Source of the DNA: Actinomycetospora endophytica
GTDB lineage: Bacteria > Actinomycetota > Actinomycetes > Mycobacteriales > Pseudonocardiaceae
Reading direction: 5' to 3'
DNA length: 64,000 bases
NCBI RefSeq assembly: GCF_021026375.1
Contig: NZ_JAJNDB010000005.1
Location: 310,001 to 374,000 of the forward strand
In this document: one piece after another, positions 35,217 through 43,846 of the stretch
How positions within the stretch are numbered: the first letter of the stretch is position 1
How the letters are laid out: every line of letters starts with the position of its first letter
Notes under the pieces: model-generated
What the model saw: the letters and a program-made list of their open reading frames with translations, nothing else
Databases searched by the model: none
Told to the model about the DNA's origin: nothing
Made by a program: the position numbers and the translations under genes

Positions 35217-36612
35217 TCAAGGGATGATCGATCCCGGTGCACCCGTCATCCGGCCTCTGCGCGGCAGTCCGAACGGCAACGGTGCCACTCCATCATCGAG
35301 AACTGTGAGCAACTGACGGATCGCTGCTGACCACGGCGCCCAGCCGGCCCGCTCGGCCAGGGCGGCTGCGGCTGACCAGTCGGCCCGCGCCGTCGCCTCG
35401 TCGTCGAGCGTCCAGGCCGCGAGCCCCGTCCACAGCGTCACCGGGCCGAGTACCGCTCCCCCGAACCCGACCAGTACTGCAGCATCCGGGTCCGCGGGCA
35501 GGACCTCGCGTACTGAGGCGACCACAGCGCTGTCGCCGAGCCCGCACGCCGCGCCGGCGGCCATCGCGGCCGCAGCGCGCGTGAACCACACCCGCCCGGT
35601 CGCCGCCCGCCGGACGTACTCCGCGAGGTGAGCCCGGGCCTCGTCGTCGTGACCTGCGCAGACCTCGGCGAGAGCCGCCGCCGCGGCCCAGGCGGCGGTA
35701 TTCGGCGACTGCGACGAGGCGTACGCGGCCAGGGTCCCGAGCTCCGAGACCCGACCCTCCAGCAGACGCGACACCAGCAGGTGCGCGCCCGCGGCGATCT
35801 GTGCGGACGGCAGAGCCAGTTCGGCGGCCAGCTCCGCGGCGGCCTCGGCCCCGGGATCGCCCTCGGCGAGCAGCATCGCGGCGTCGGCCACCCGCGCCGC
35901 CCAGAGGGACCGCGGCCGGGACCAGCGTTGGGCCTCGGTGTCCAGCTCCTGGCAGAGCTTGTGGGCACGTTCGGTGTGCCCGACGGCGAGCTCGGCGGTC
36001 ATCAGCAGCTCGGTGGCGTCGAGCTGCAGGGACGGGTCCTCGGTCGCGACCGCGAGCCGGTGGGCGTCGAGGGCGACGGCGAGCCGGTCGAGGGCCGGAT
36101 ACGGCTGGTCGACCAGGGTGCGGGCCTCGAGCGCGCGGATCCGGGCCTGCGTCTCGAGGTCGTCCGTGGCGACCGCGTCCGCCAGCGCCCGAGCCTGCTC
36201 GACCAGCGCGACGATGTCCTCCCGCGCCGCTCCGGCCTCGCGGATCGTCGCGGCGAGCAGGTCGAGCTGGCGCCGCGGCGGCAGCGACCGGCCGTCGAGG
36301 CGGTGCAGCCGAGCGAGTCGTCGGGCATCACCGAGGACGGAGAGTCCCAGCGGCTCGTCACCGATCGCGACCAGCACCGCGAGCTCGTCGTCGCCGGCCT
36401 CCAGAGCCGCGTCGAGGGCGGGGGTCTGGTCCGGATCCGTGCTGTTCAGTGCCTGCACCGTGGACGAGCCGCCGCGGCCGGTCGTCGTCGGGAACAGCTG
36501 GCCGGGGCGGCGTCGAGAAGCGCGAGGGCCTCCGGCTGTGGCGGCGCCGCACCCGCCGCGTCACGCAGCACGGTGAACCCGTCGGCGCCGTCGAGCGGTT
36601 CGAGTTGGAAGG
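35217..36612 (-). pseudogene. Remnant of SARP regulator, C-terminal part with frameshifts
   Basis: The stretch codes for a protein closely matching about the last 450 residues of the full-length regulator at 40188-43355 (shared blocks include GDDELAVLVAIGDEPLGLSV, ATELLMTAELAVGHTERAHK and ADPDAAVLVGFGGAVLGPVT). The match begins around 36612 with LEPLDGADGFTVLRDAAGAA, continues in a second frame with PAVPDDDRPRRLVHG, and then in a third frame as an uninterrupted 413-residue run from 36458. A segment of about 20 residues is missing near the start, and the DNA-binding and NTPase domains are absent. The 413-residue frame could still be translated, but without a regulator N-terminus; I treat it as decaying. 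Confidence 0.75.
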
Positions 36613-36650
36613 TACAAGGCCGTACGGGTTGTCCCGCTCTGCGACAGGCG

Positions 36651-36667
36651 TGAAAGCCCGATGAAAG
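36651..36667 (+). promoter_or_regulatory. SARP-type direct repeat operator (TGAAAG-N5-TGAAAG)
   Basis: Two perfect TGAAAG half-sites at 36651-36656 and 36662-36667, an 11-bp period (one helical turn). The second half-site begins 55 bp before the ATG of the gene at 36717. The period is that known for direct-repeat sites bound by SARP regulators near the -35 region. Three other sites in the window have the same spacing and position. Confidence 0.65.
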
Positions 36668-36716
36668 CGCCCCTTGCGCTCATTCCCGCGAACGGGAGTG
36701 ACGACCAAGGGGACTC

Positions 36717-37295
36717 ATGGCAACGACAGGTGCGCTCGAGGCCATCGCAAGGTGCGGCCGTCGGGACGGGGGCGTACGGCGCGGCGGGCTCGCGGTCGAC
36801 GCCGTCACCGTCTCGCTGCTCGCGATCGTCGCTCACCTCTGGGCTCCAGTGCTGGTCGTCGCCGTGGCGTGGCGGCTCGCCGTCGTCGGGGTGGTCGACA
36901 TCGTCACCAACCTGCTGCCGATCCTCGAGGTCGACGGGCACTGGGCGCTGTCGGACTACCTCGACGAGCCCGAGCTCTCGCCCCGTGCCCGGACCGCGCT
37001 GGGTCGTTTCCTGCGACGACGTCCTCGTGAGGACGGCGAGCCACGGTGGTTGGCGGTGTACGGCGCGGTCAGCCTCGCGGGTGGGATCGGTCTCCTCGTG
37101 GGCGGGGCGCTGGTCTGGTGGGCCGTCGCGCACGACCTCGTCGCCGCTCTGTTCACGGGGAACGTCACCGACATCGTGGTCGGGGTGATCGTCGTCGGGC
37201 CGGTGGTGCTCGGTCTGCTGGTCAGCTCGCTCGGCCTGGTCCTCGAGGTGCTCCTCGACCCGACACGGTCCGAGCCGAAAGTGAAAGGCCCCTGA
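36717..37295 (+). CDS. Membrane protein resembling the C-terminal half of an M50-type metalloprotease
   Basis: 192 residues with about three to four membrane helices. The central sequence NLLPILEVDGHWALSDYLDE closely resembles the NxxPxxxxDGyW element that follows the second helix group in M50-like 'peptide zinc metalloprotease' proteins. The HExxH active-site helix that should precede it is absent, so it cannot act as a protease in the known way. Either it is a truncated derivative or a non-catalytic partner. ATG at 36717 with AAGGGG upstream. Controlled by a SARP-type box; its 3' end overlaps the box of the next gene. Confidence 0.6.
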   Translation: MATTGALEAIARCGRRDGGVRRGGLAVDAVTVSLLAIVAHLWAPVLVVAVAWRLAVVGVVDIVTNLLPILEVDGHWALSDYLDEPELSPRARTALGRFLRRRPREDGEPRWLAVYGAVSLAGGIGLLVGGALVWWAVAHDLVAALFTGNVTDIVVGVIVVGPVVLGLLVSSLGLVLEVLLDPTRSEPKVKGP

Positions 37296-37298
37296 AAG
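37282..37298 (+). promoter_or_regulatory. SARP-type direct repeat operator (TGAAAG-N5-TGAAAG)
   Basis: Perfect TGAAAG half-sites at 37282-37287 and 37293-37298, 11-bp period. The second begins 54 bp before the GTG start of the patatin gene (37347). A -10-like CACTAT lies about 12 bp downstream. The first half-site overlaps the last codons of the preceding gene, so the patatin gene has its own promoter although it is only about 50 bp downstream. Confidence 0.65.
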
Positions 37299-37346
37299 TG
37301 TGGCGTGGCTCACTATTGGCAGCGCGTTCAGCACGAGGGGGGCTCG

Positions 37347-40199
37347 GTGGCCACGCAGTCAAGACGCACCTTCGGGTTCGGAATGATCATCTTGGGTTCG
37401 GTGCTGTCACGGACCCGCGAACAGGCGCTGCCACCGAGCGGCGGGCCGGCGCCGACGCCTCAATTGCCGGCGGGACCCGCAGCTCACCGACCACTCCCGC
37501 CGCCTCACCCTCGATGGGTGCCGCCGCGACCGCTGGCGTTGGTCGTCATGGTCGGCGCGATCGCGTCACTGGTGGCCGGGCTGCTCGCATACCGCGGGCA
37601 GGTTGAGGGCCTGCCCGAGCTGCAGCTGTCCGGCACCGCCGATGCGGCGCGGGCGATCGTGGCCGAGGTAGGAAGCATCGCACCGTTCCAGGACGCGCTG
37701 GCCGCCGATTACCGGCTCATCGCGGGCTACACGACGTTTCTCGTGCTGGTCCTGGTCGTCGGGTGGCAGTGCTTCGCCGGGCCCAGTGCGCGGCGCGCTG
37801 CGGGCGGCCTTGCGGGCATTGCCGTCGTGGCAGGCCTGCTCGATGTCGGGGAGAACCTCGCCGTCGATCGCGGGCTCCTCGGACTCGCCGCAGTTCCGGA
37901 CCAGAATGCCTGGTGGGTGGTCGCCGCCGCGGCGGACACCCTCAAGCTGGTTCTGCTCGTACCGACGGCAGGCGCCGCCATCGTGACCCTCCTGCTGATC
38001 GGCGGGCGAATGCTTCGCCCGCCAGGACGATCCTCACTGTGCCGCGTCGTGCCGGGCTCGGTTGTCACGGGGGAGCCGCGCGGATACCTACCGGACGTCG
38101 TCCGGGTCGAAGGCGATCGTCCGGCCCGCAGGCCCGGCGTGTGCGTTTCCGGCGGCGGGATCCGATCGGCATGCGTGACCCTCGGAGCCCTCCAGGTCCT
38201 CCGCGCGAATGGACGACTCACCGACGCCGGCTACCTCTTCTCGGTTTCCGGTGGCGGTTACATGACGGGGGCACTCCGCCTCGCCATGCAGCGTCCGGGA
38301 ACCGGCAACGGCGCACGAGCGCTGTCTCCGGACGCCTACTCCGAGAGCACCCCCGAGCTCGCCTACATGCACGCCCACGGTGACTACATCGCTCAGGGAG
38401 CGGTGCAGTGGGTCAGGGCCCTCGGCGTCGTGCTCGCGCACCTGCTGTACGCACTGTTCCTGCTCGCGTCCCTCGCCGTCGGGGTGGGCCTGCTGCTCGG
38501 CCTGTTCTACCGGGAGTTCCGGATCGCGGGACCGGGCCTCGCGCACGCCTTCGATCTGAGATCTCCGTTGGGGGGAGACCCCCTTCCGACGGATCACTCT
38601 CCGGGCGCGACGTGGACGATCGGAGCGCTGCTCGTCCTGACGGTGCTGCTCTGGCTCATCGCGGGCGCGGTGGAGGGTCTGACCGGAGAGCCGCACCCGC
38701 GGTGGCGAGGCGCCGCCTGGGTCGTCGCCGGCCTGACGCTGCTCGTCGCCGTGGTGACGATGCTCGTGCCCGCCCTCGTCGAACTGGTGATCTGGCGTCC
38801 GGATGTCGCGAAGTTGACGGGGTCCGTCGGCGTGATCGGGAGTGTGCTGACGACCCTCAAGACGCTCGGGTCGAAGGCGTCCTCCGGGGCTCCGTCGGGC
38901 CGCTCCCTGGCGAAGGCGACACAGTACGTCTGGCCGGTGGTGGTGGTCATCGTCGTCGCGCTGATCGTCTTCGGGATGCTGCTCGGGATGGCGGCGACGC
39001 TCGATGCGGTGGTCCAGTCGCGCGGCGACCGGCCGTTGCTTCTCTACGGCCTCGCGGCAGGCGTCGTGGTCGCCGGGGTCGCGGCCAAGTTCTTCGACCA
39101 GACCAGCGCCAGTCTCCACCCCTTCTATCGTCGCCGGTTGAACTCCCTGTATTCGCGCCGAGAGGGTCCCGACGCCGTGCCATACGGCTATGACGAACGG
39201 ACGAAACTGTCCACCTACGCAACCTCGGTCGACGGTTATCCGAGATTCGTCTTCGTTGCTACGGCACACGTGAAAGAGCCCGGGGTCGCGACGCGCCCGG
39301 TCCCGTACACCTTCAGCAGCAACTGGGTCGGAGGGGCGCACGTCGGATACGTACCGACAGAGGCACTGATCGACAACTCACCGCCCTGCTATCGCGGCGA
39401 CCTCACGCTCCTCGGCGCTGTCGCGATCTCCGGCGCCGCATTCGCGTCCGCCATGGGCGTCGTGAGCAAACCCTTCGAGGTACTGCTGGCCCTCAGCAAT
39501 GCTCGTCTCGGCGCCTGGCTGCCCAATCCGGTCCGGCTGGGCCAGGATGCCGCCGTTGCCGGAGGCTGGACCCGTCGTCGGTTGCCCCGCGTACGCAGCG
39601 AGAGCTACCACGCGCGGGAGGTGTTCGGCAGCCACCCCGTCGACGATCCGCTCCTGCTGATCACCGACGGAGGGCACTACGACAACCTCGGCCTCGTCGA
39701 GGCCCTGCGGCACCGATGCGAGACGGTGGTCGTCGTCGACTCGAGCAACGACACCCCGCCGTACCCGACCACGCTCATCGACGCGATGACCCTCGCCGAC
39801 ACCGAACTCGGCGTGACGATCGACCTGGACGATCCGGATGCCCTCGCCCCCGGCTCGGTCCTCGCCGACGGCGACCTGCCGCAGCCGTGGGAATCCCTCC
39901 TCCCGAGGTTCTCGTCGAGCGCCGTCGTCACCGGGACGATCCACTACCCCGCGGGACCGCTGGGCCCTGCTTGGGACGGCACGCTCGTCGTCGTGAAGGC
40001 TCGGCTGACGCTCGACCTGCCCTACGAGGTCCTCGCCTACGCAGCGTCGAACCCTGACTTCCCGTACGACTCCACCGCGGACCAGTGGTTCGACGCGGCC
40101 CAGTTCGACGCCTATCACCGGCTGGGTCGCCGTCTGGGCAAGGTGGCGGTCGAACGGCTGACCGGCCTCGGGGTGCCGGTGTCTCACTCAGCGGCGTAG
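37347..40199 (+). CDS. Large membrane protein with patatin-like phospholipase domain
   Basis: About 950 residues. Several N-terminal helices, then a split patatin/cPLA2-like domain: PGVCVSGGGIRSACVTLGAL (oxyanion GGGxR), LFSVSGGGYMTGALRLA (nucleophile serine), and near the C-terminus LLITDGGHYDNLGLVEAL (catalytic DGG). Between nucleophile and DGG lies a long insertion with about six membrane helices (e.g. AHLLYALFLLASLAVGVGLL). It should hydrolyse acyl esters of lipids at the membrane. I chose the GTG at 37347 for its GAGGGGGG site; the frame is open from 37305. It ends 12 bp inside the convergent full-length SARP gene. Confidence 0.82.
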   Translation: MATQSRRTFGFGMIILGSVLSRTREQALPPSGGPAPTPQLPAGPAAHRPLPPPHPRWVPPRPLALVVMVGAIASLVAGLLAYRGQVEGLPELQLSGTADAARAIVAEVGSIAPFQDALAADYRLIAGYTTFLVLVLVVGWQCFAGPSARRAAGGLAGIAVVAGLLDVGENLAVDRGLLGLAAVPDQNAWWVVAAAADTLKLVLLVPTAGAAIVTLLLIGGRMLRPPGRSSLCRVVPGSVVTGEPRGYLPDVVRVEGDRPARRPGVCVSGGGIRSACVTLGALQVLRANGRLTDAGYLFSVSGGGYMTGALRLAMQRPGTGNGARALSPDAYSESTPELAYMHAHGDYIAQGAVQWVRALGVVLAHLLYALFLLASLAVGVGLLLGLFYREFRIAGPGLAHAFDLRSPLGGDPLPTDHSPGATWTIGALLVLTVLLWLIAGAVEGLTGEPHPRWRGAAWVVAGLTLLVAVVTMLVPALVELVIWRPDVAKLTGSVGVIGSVLTTLKTLGSKASSGAPSGRSLAKATQYVWPVVVVIVVALIVFGMLLGMAATLDAVVQSRGDRPLLLYGLAAGVVVAGVAAKFFDQTSASLHPFYRRRLNSLYSRREGPDAVPYGYDERTKLSTYATSVDGYPRFVFVATAHVKEPGVATRPVPYTFSSNWVGGAHVGYVPTEALIDNSPPCYRGDLTLLGAVAISGAAFASAMGVVSKPFEVLLALSNARLGAWLPNPVRLGQDAAVAGGWTRRRLPRVRSESYHAREVFGSHPVDDPLLLITDGGHYDNLGLVEALRHRCETVVVVDSSNDTPPYPTTLIDAMTLADTELGVTIDLDDPDALAPGSVLADGDLPQPWESLLPRFSSSAVVTGTIHYPAGPLGPAWDGTLVVVKARLTLDLPYEVLAYAASNPDFPYDSTADQWFDAAQFDAYHRLGRRLGKVAVERLTGLGVPVSHSAA

Positions 40200-43100
40200 G
40201 CCCAGCGGCAACGGCGCTCGCGGGTCCTCGACGGCGAGGAGGCATCGTCTGGCCGCCGCCGCCCACGGTGGCCACCCCGCCCGGTCGGCGAACCCGACCG
40301 CTGCCGCGAAGTCACGACCCGCCGTCGTGACGTCGTCGAGCGTCCACGCGGCGAGGCCGGTCCAGAGCGTCACCGGCCCGACCGCCGCTCCCCCGAACCC
40401 GACCAGCACCGCGCTGTCGGGATCGGCGGGCAGGACCTCGCGGACGTGCGCAGCGACCGCGGTGTCGCGCAGGTTGAAGGCGGCCGCCGTGGCGACAGCC
40501 CGGGCCGCGCGGGCGAACCACATCGCCGGGTTGACGGTGCGACGCGAGTACTCGGCCAGATGTGCCCGGGCCTCGTCGTCGTGCCCTGCACAGGACTCTG
40601 CGAAGGCGGCTCCGGCGGACCACGCCGCGGTGTTGGGCGACCGGGCCGCGGCGTACGCCGCGAGTTCGGCGATCTCCGCGACGGTGCCGGCGAGCAGGTG
40701 CTTGACCAGCAGGTGAGCGCCGGCGGCGAGCGGTGCGCCGGGCAGTCCGAGCGCCCCACCCCGTTCGGCGGCGCGCTCCGCCGCGGCATCGGCGCCCGGG
40801 TCGCTCTCGGCCAGCAGCATCGCGGCCTCGGTGACCTGCGCGGCCCAGATCGAGCGCGGGCGGAACCACCGCTCGGCCGCGGTCTCGAGCTCCACCCGCA
40901 GCTTGTGGGCGCGCTCGGTGTGCCCGACCGTCAGCTCGGCGCTCATGAGCAGTTCGGTCGCGTCGAGGTGCAACGACGGGTCACCGGTGGCGACGGCGAG
41001 CCGGTGCGCGTCGGCGGCGACGGCGAGCCGCTCGAAGGCCGGCCGGCAACCGTCGACCAGCTCGCGGGCCTCCAGCGCACGCACCCGGGCCTGCGCCCGC
41101 GGGTCGTCGTCGGCGATCCGGTCCGCCAGCGCCCGCGCCTCGCCGATGAGCGCGGGCGCCGCGTCCTGGGCGGTGGCCTCGGCTTCACGAACGGTGGCCA
41201 CGAGCAGGTCGAGCCGTCGCGCCGGCGGCAGCCGCCGGTCGAGCAGACGGCACAGCCGCGCGTAGCGGCGCGGATCGCCCTGAACCGACAGGCCCAGCGG
41301 CTCGTCGCCGATCGCGACCTGCACCGCCAGCTCGTCGTCGCCGGCGGCCATCGCGACGGCGAGGGCCTCGTCGAGCGCCTCGTCCGCATCCTCGCCGTCG
41401 GCCACCCCGAGCGCAGAGAGGCAGAGCGCCCGATGAGCGAGCAGCCGGGCCCGGGCGTCGTCGGGAACGGCCGGCAGCGCCGCGTCGAGCAGCGCGAGCG
41501 CCTCGGGCAGTGCTCGCCGCCGGTAGGACTCCGCGCCGGCCGCCACCCGCGCCGTCGCCACCCGGGCCGCCGGCAGCAACGACGTCGCACCCTCGCTGTG
41601 GCGCAGGACGGTGAAGACGTCGGCGTCGCCGTCGAGCGCGTCGAGGCGTGCGAGGTGCAGGTGCGCGGCGCGGACCGGGGCGACTCCGGCGCGCAGGCCG
41701 TCGGCGTCGAGGTCGTGGCGCAGCACGTAGCGGTCGCGCTCGCCGACGACGAGGCCCGCCCGCGCGGCCACCTCGAGGTCCTCGGACACCTCGAGCGCTC
41801 GGCGGCCGAGCACCGCGGCGAGACCGGTCAGGTCGATGGGACGCAGGACGGCAAGGGCCTCGACGGCGCAGCGGGTCGAGTCCGGGAGCTGGGCGGCCTG
41901 GTGCCCGACGACGGCGCGCACCTGCTCGGGGACCTCGGTGATCGCCCGAGCGGCCTGGTGTCGGGTGGTGCACCGACCGAGCAGGTCGAGCAACGCCGTG
42001 ACGTGGAGCGCGAGGCCACCGGACCGCTCGACGACCGCAGCGACGAGGTCGTCGTCGGGTACAAGGGCGGCGAGGCGGCGCCGGACGAGGGTCGCGACGG
42101 CGTCCGGTGCGAGCGGGCCGATCTCGTGGGTGGTCACGTCGCTGTGGGTGGTGAGGTCGGCCCGGGCGCGGTCCCAGTGCGGGTGCTCGACGGCGTCGGG
42201 GGTCCGGGCCGCGACGACGACCACCACCCCGGCGGGCAGGCCGCGACGAGCGAGCGCACGCAGGACGTCGAGCGAGGCGGAGTCGGCGCGGTGGGCGTCG
42301 TCGAGCGCGATCAACAACGGCGCTTCGGCGGCGAGCCGTCCGAGCTGCTCGTGGACCCAGGGACCGAGGTCGCGGTCCGAGACCGCCCCGCGGATCTCGA
42401 GGTCGTCGATCACCTCGTGCCACGGGGCGGCGGGGGCGTCGTTCTCGCCCCAGGCACTCGCGGCGGTCCGGGCCCCGCGGGCGCCGGCAGCGTGGACGAC
42501 GGTTCGCAGGACAGCGGTCTTCCCTGCCCCCGCCCGGCCGTGCAGGACGATCATCCGGCCGTCGTCGTGCAGCGCGTCGAGGACGGTTCCGGCGACGGCC
42601 TGACGGCCCACGATTGCCGGCGGCCTCGTGGTGGCGGGCCGGGGCCTGAGCGTGGCGAGCGAGCCGTAGAGCTTTCGGAGCTCCCGGCCGGGCTCGACGT
42701 CGAGCTCGTCGCGCAGCCGGCGCCGGACCTCGAGATAGGTGTCGACGGCGTCCCGGTGCCGGCCGCGGTCCTTCAGGGCGCCGATGAGCAGCGCCGAGAG
42801 CTCCTCGTCGGTTCGGTCCTCGCCGGCGAGGAGGTCGACGACGTCGCCGGGGCGCTCCTGTTGGAGCAGGAGTTCGGCATGACGGACGGTCAGGTTGCGC
42901 CGGCGCTGCTCGGCGCCGCGGCGGGCCTCGGTGAGCCGGACCGACTCGATCCCGGGGAACGGTGTGCCGCGCCAGACGACGCGGGCGTCGTCGTACTTCG
43001 CGAGGTCGGCGCCGCGGGCCGCCTCGTCGGCGAGGCGCTGGAAGTGCAGGAGGTCGACCGCGTCCGGGTCGAGGTGGAGCGTGTACAGCCCACCGCGGGC

Positions 43101-43355
43101 GGTGATCCACGGCTCGGGCCGCTCCCCCAGCCAGGCCCGGAGTCGGGTGAGCGCGATCTGCAGGGCGCCACGAGGGTTCTGTGGCAGATCCTCGCCCCAC
43201 GCCTCGTCGATGAGCAGGTCGCCGGCGATGGGCTGGCCGGCATGGACCGCCAGGAGCGCGAGCAGCGCCGCGTGGTTCCGGCTGCGCCGCGATACCGCGG
43301 CCGCATCCCGCTCGACCGCCACCTCCCCGAGCAGGCGGATTCGCACGAACGTCAT
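40188..43355 (-). CDS. Full-length SARP-family regulator with NTPase and helical repeat domain
   Basis: 1055 residues. OmpR-like winged helix (about 1-95; SRRSRNHAALLALLAVHAGQ), BTAD (100-240; LIGALKDRGRHRDAVDTYLE), STAND-like NTPase (Walker A LHGRAGAGKTAVLRT; Walker B LLIALDDAHR), then about 550 residues of helical, TPR/ARM-like sequence ending LPLGLRR. This is the AfsR/large-SARP design: NTPase and repeats sense a signal, the BTAD-winged helix activates promoters through direct-repeat operators. ATG at 43355 with GGGGGGAAC in front. It is the best candidate to bind the TGAAAG direct repeats upstream of four nearby genes. Three damaged or truncated copies lie in the same 15 kb. Confidence 0.88.
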   Translation of the reverse strand: MTFVRIRLLGEVAVERDAAAVSRRSRNHAALLALLAVHAGQPIAGDLLIDEAWGEDLPQNPRGALQIALTRLRAWLGERPEPWITARGGLYTLHLDPDAVDLLHFQRLADEAARGADLAKYDDARVVWRGTPFPGIESVRLTEARRGAEQRRRNLTVRHAELLLQQERPGDVVDLLAGEDRTDEELSALLIGALKDRGRHRDAVDTYLEVRRRLRDELDVEPGRELRKLYGSLATLRPRPATTRPPAIVGRQAVAGTVLDALHDDGRMIVLHGRAGAGKTAVLRTVVHAAGARGARTAASAWGENDAPAAPWHEVIDDLEIRGAVSDRDLGPWVHEQLGRLAAEAPLLIALDDAHRADSASLDVLRALARRGLPAGVVVVVAARTPDAVEHPHWDRARADLTTHSDVTTHEIGPLAPDAVATLVRRRLAALVPDDDLVAAVVERSGGLALHVTALLDLLGRCTTRHQAARAITEVPEQVRAVVGHQAAQLPDSTRCAVEALAVLRPIDLTGLAAVLGRRALEVSEDLEVAARAGLVVGERDRYVLRHDLDADGLRAGVAPVRAAHLHLARLDALDGDADVFTVLRHSEGATSLLPAARVATARVAAGAESYRRRALPEALALLDAALPAVPDDARARLLAHRALCLSALGVADGEDADEALDEALAVAMAAGDDELAVQVAIGDEPLGLSVQGDPRRYARLCRLLDRRLPPARRLDLLVATVREAEATAQDAAPALIGEARALADRIADDDPRAQARVRALEARELVDGCRPAFERLAVAADAHRLAVATGDPSLHLDATELLMSAELTVGHTERAHKLRVELETAAERWFRPRSIWAAQVTEAAMLLAESDPGADAAAERAAERGGALGLPGAPLAAGAHLLVKHLLAGTVAEIAELAAYAAARSPNTAAWSAGAAFAESCAGHDDEARAHLAEYSRRTVNPAMWFARAARAVATAAAFNLRDTAVAAHVREVLPADPDSAVLVGFGGAAVGPVTLWTGLAAWTLDDVTTAGRDFAAAVGFADRAGWPPWAAAARRCLLAVEDPRAPLPLGLRR

Positions 43356-43388
43356 GGTTCCCCCCAGATGTCACGATGAGTGAGCACC
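43356..43388 (-). promoter_or_regulatory. Conserved leader upstream of full-length SARP gene
   Basis: Toward the ATG: TCACTC-N3-GTGACA, a short spacer, GGGGGGAAC, one base, ATG. Sequence and spacing match the leader of the truncated SARP gene at 34138-34167. Includes the ribosome site and a partial TGTCAC/GTGA inverted repeat that may be an operator. Confidence 0.55.
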
Positions 43389-43508
43389 TGGGGCGGAAGA
43401 GTACGACGTTCGGGAAGGCATGCATGCGGCTATATGGGCGAATTGATGCTACTCAGCGCTGATTCCAGAGAGTCCTCTTCATTGCGCGACGATCTCCGTG
43501 TGGCGAAG

Positions 43509-43525
43509 TGACAGGCCACTGAAAG
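43509..43525 (+). promoter_or_regulatory. SARP-type direct repeat operator (TGACAG-N5-TGAAAG)
   Basis: Half-sites TGACAG (43509-43514; one mismatch) and TGAAAG (43520-43525), 11-bp period, with the second starting 58 bp before the GTG of the small gene at 43578. A -10-like TCTACT lies 10 bp downstream. It sits in the divergent region between that gene and the full-length SARP gene. Confidence 0.6.
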
Positions 43526-43577
43526 CGGCGCACGCTCTACTACGGGTTGTATCGCGTCAGCGGGGTTGGGGGACGCC

Positions 43578-43769
43578 GTGAAGATCGTGGTGGGAATCGT
43601 CGTGGTGGGAGCTCTCGGCGTGGCGGCGTGGGCGACAGCGCCGTGGGTGTCGATGGGCCGGCGAGGCACCGTCGACGGGCGGACGTTGGCCGCGTGCCGG
43701 TCCGAGTGCGCCATCCCGGCGCCGCGGCAGGCTGGGGACGACGTGCCGTCGCGGGTACGGAGCGCGTGA
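43578..43769 (+). CDS. Small membrane-anchored or secreted peptide
   Basis: 63 residues beginning VKIVVGIVVVGALGVAAWAT, a single hydrophobic helix or uncleaved signal, followed by a short polar region with two cysteines (ACRSEC) and a charged tail. No family recognised. The GTG at 43578 has GGGGGAC upstream; a TTG at 43566 is an alternative. It is divergent from the full-length SARP gene and is preceded by a SARP-type box at the same distance as three other genes, which is the main support that it is real. Confidence 0.5.
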   Translation: MKIVVGIVVVGALGVAAWATAPWVSMGRRGTVDGRTLAACRSECAIPAPRQAGDDVPSRVRSA

Positions 43770-43846
43770 CCCCCTCGGTCGCTGGTGATCACTCCGGGAG
43801 GCGTCGGCTGCTCACCACCACGGGACGGGAACCCGGCCGTTCGGAA

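Noticed and set aside
40446-43379. A 977-residue open frame on the plus strand opposite the full-length SARP gene
   Set aside because: Low-complexity Arg/Gly/Val-rich shadow of high-GC coding on the other strand; no domain, whereas the minus strand has clear SARP motifs.
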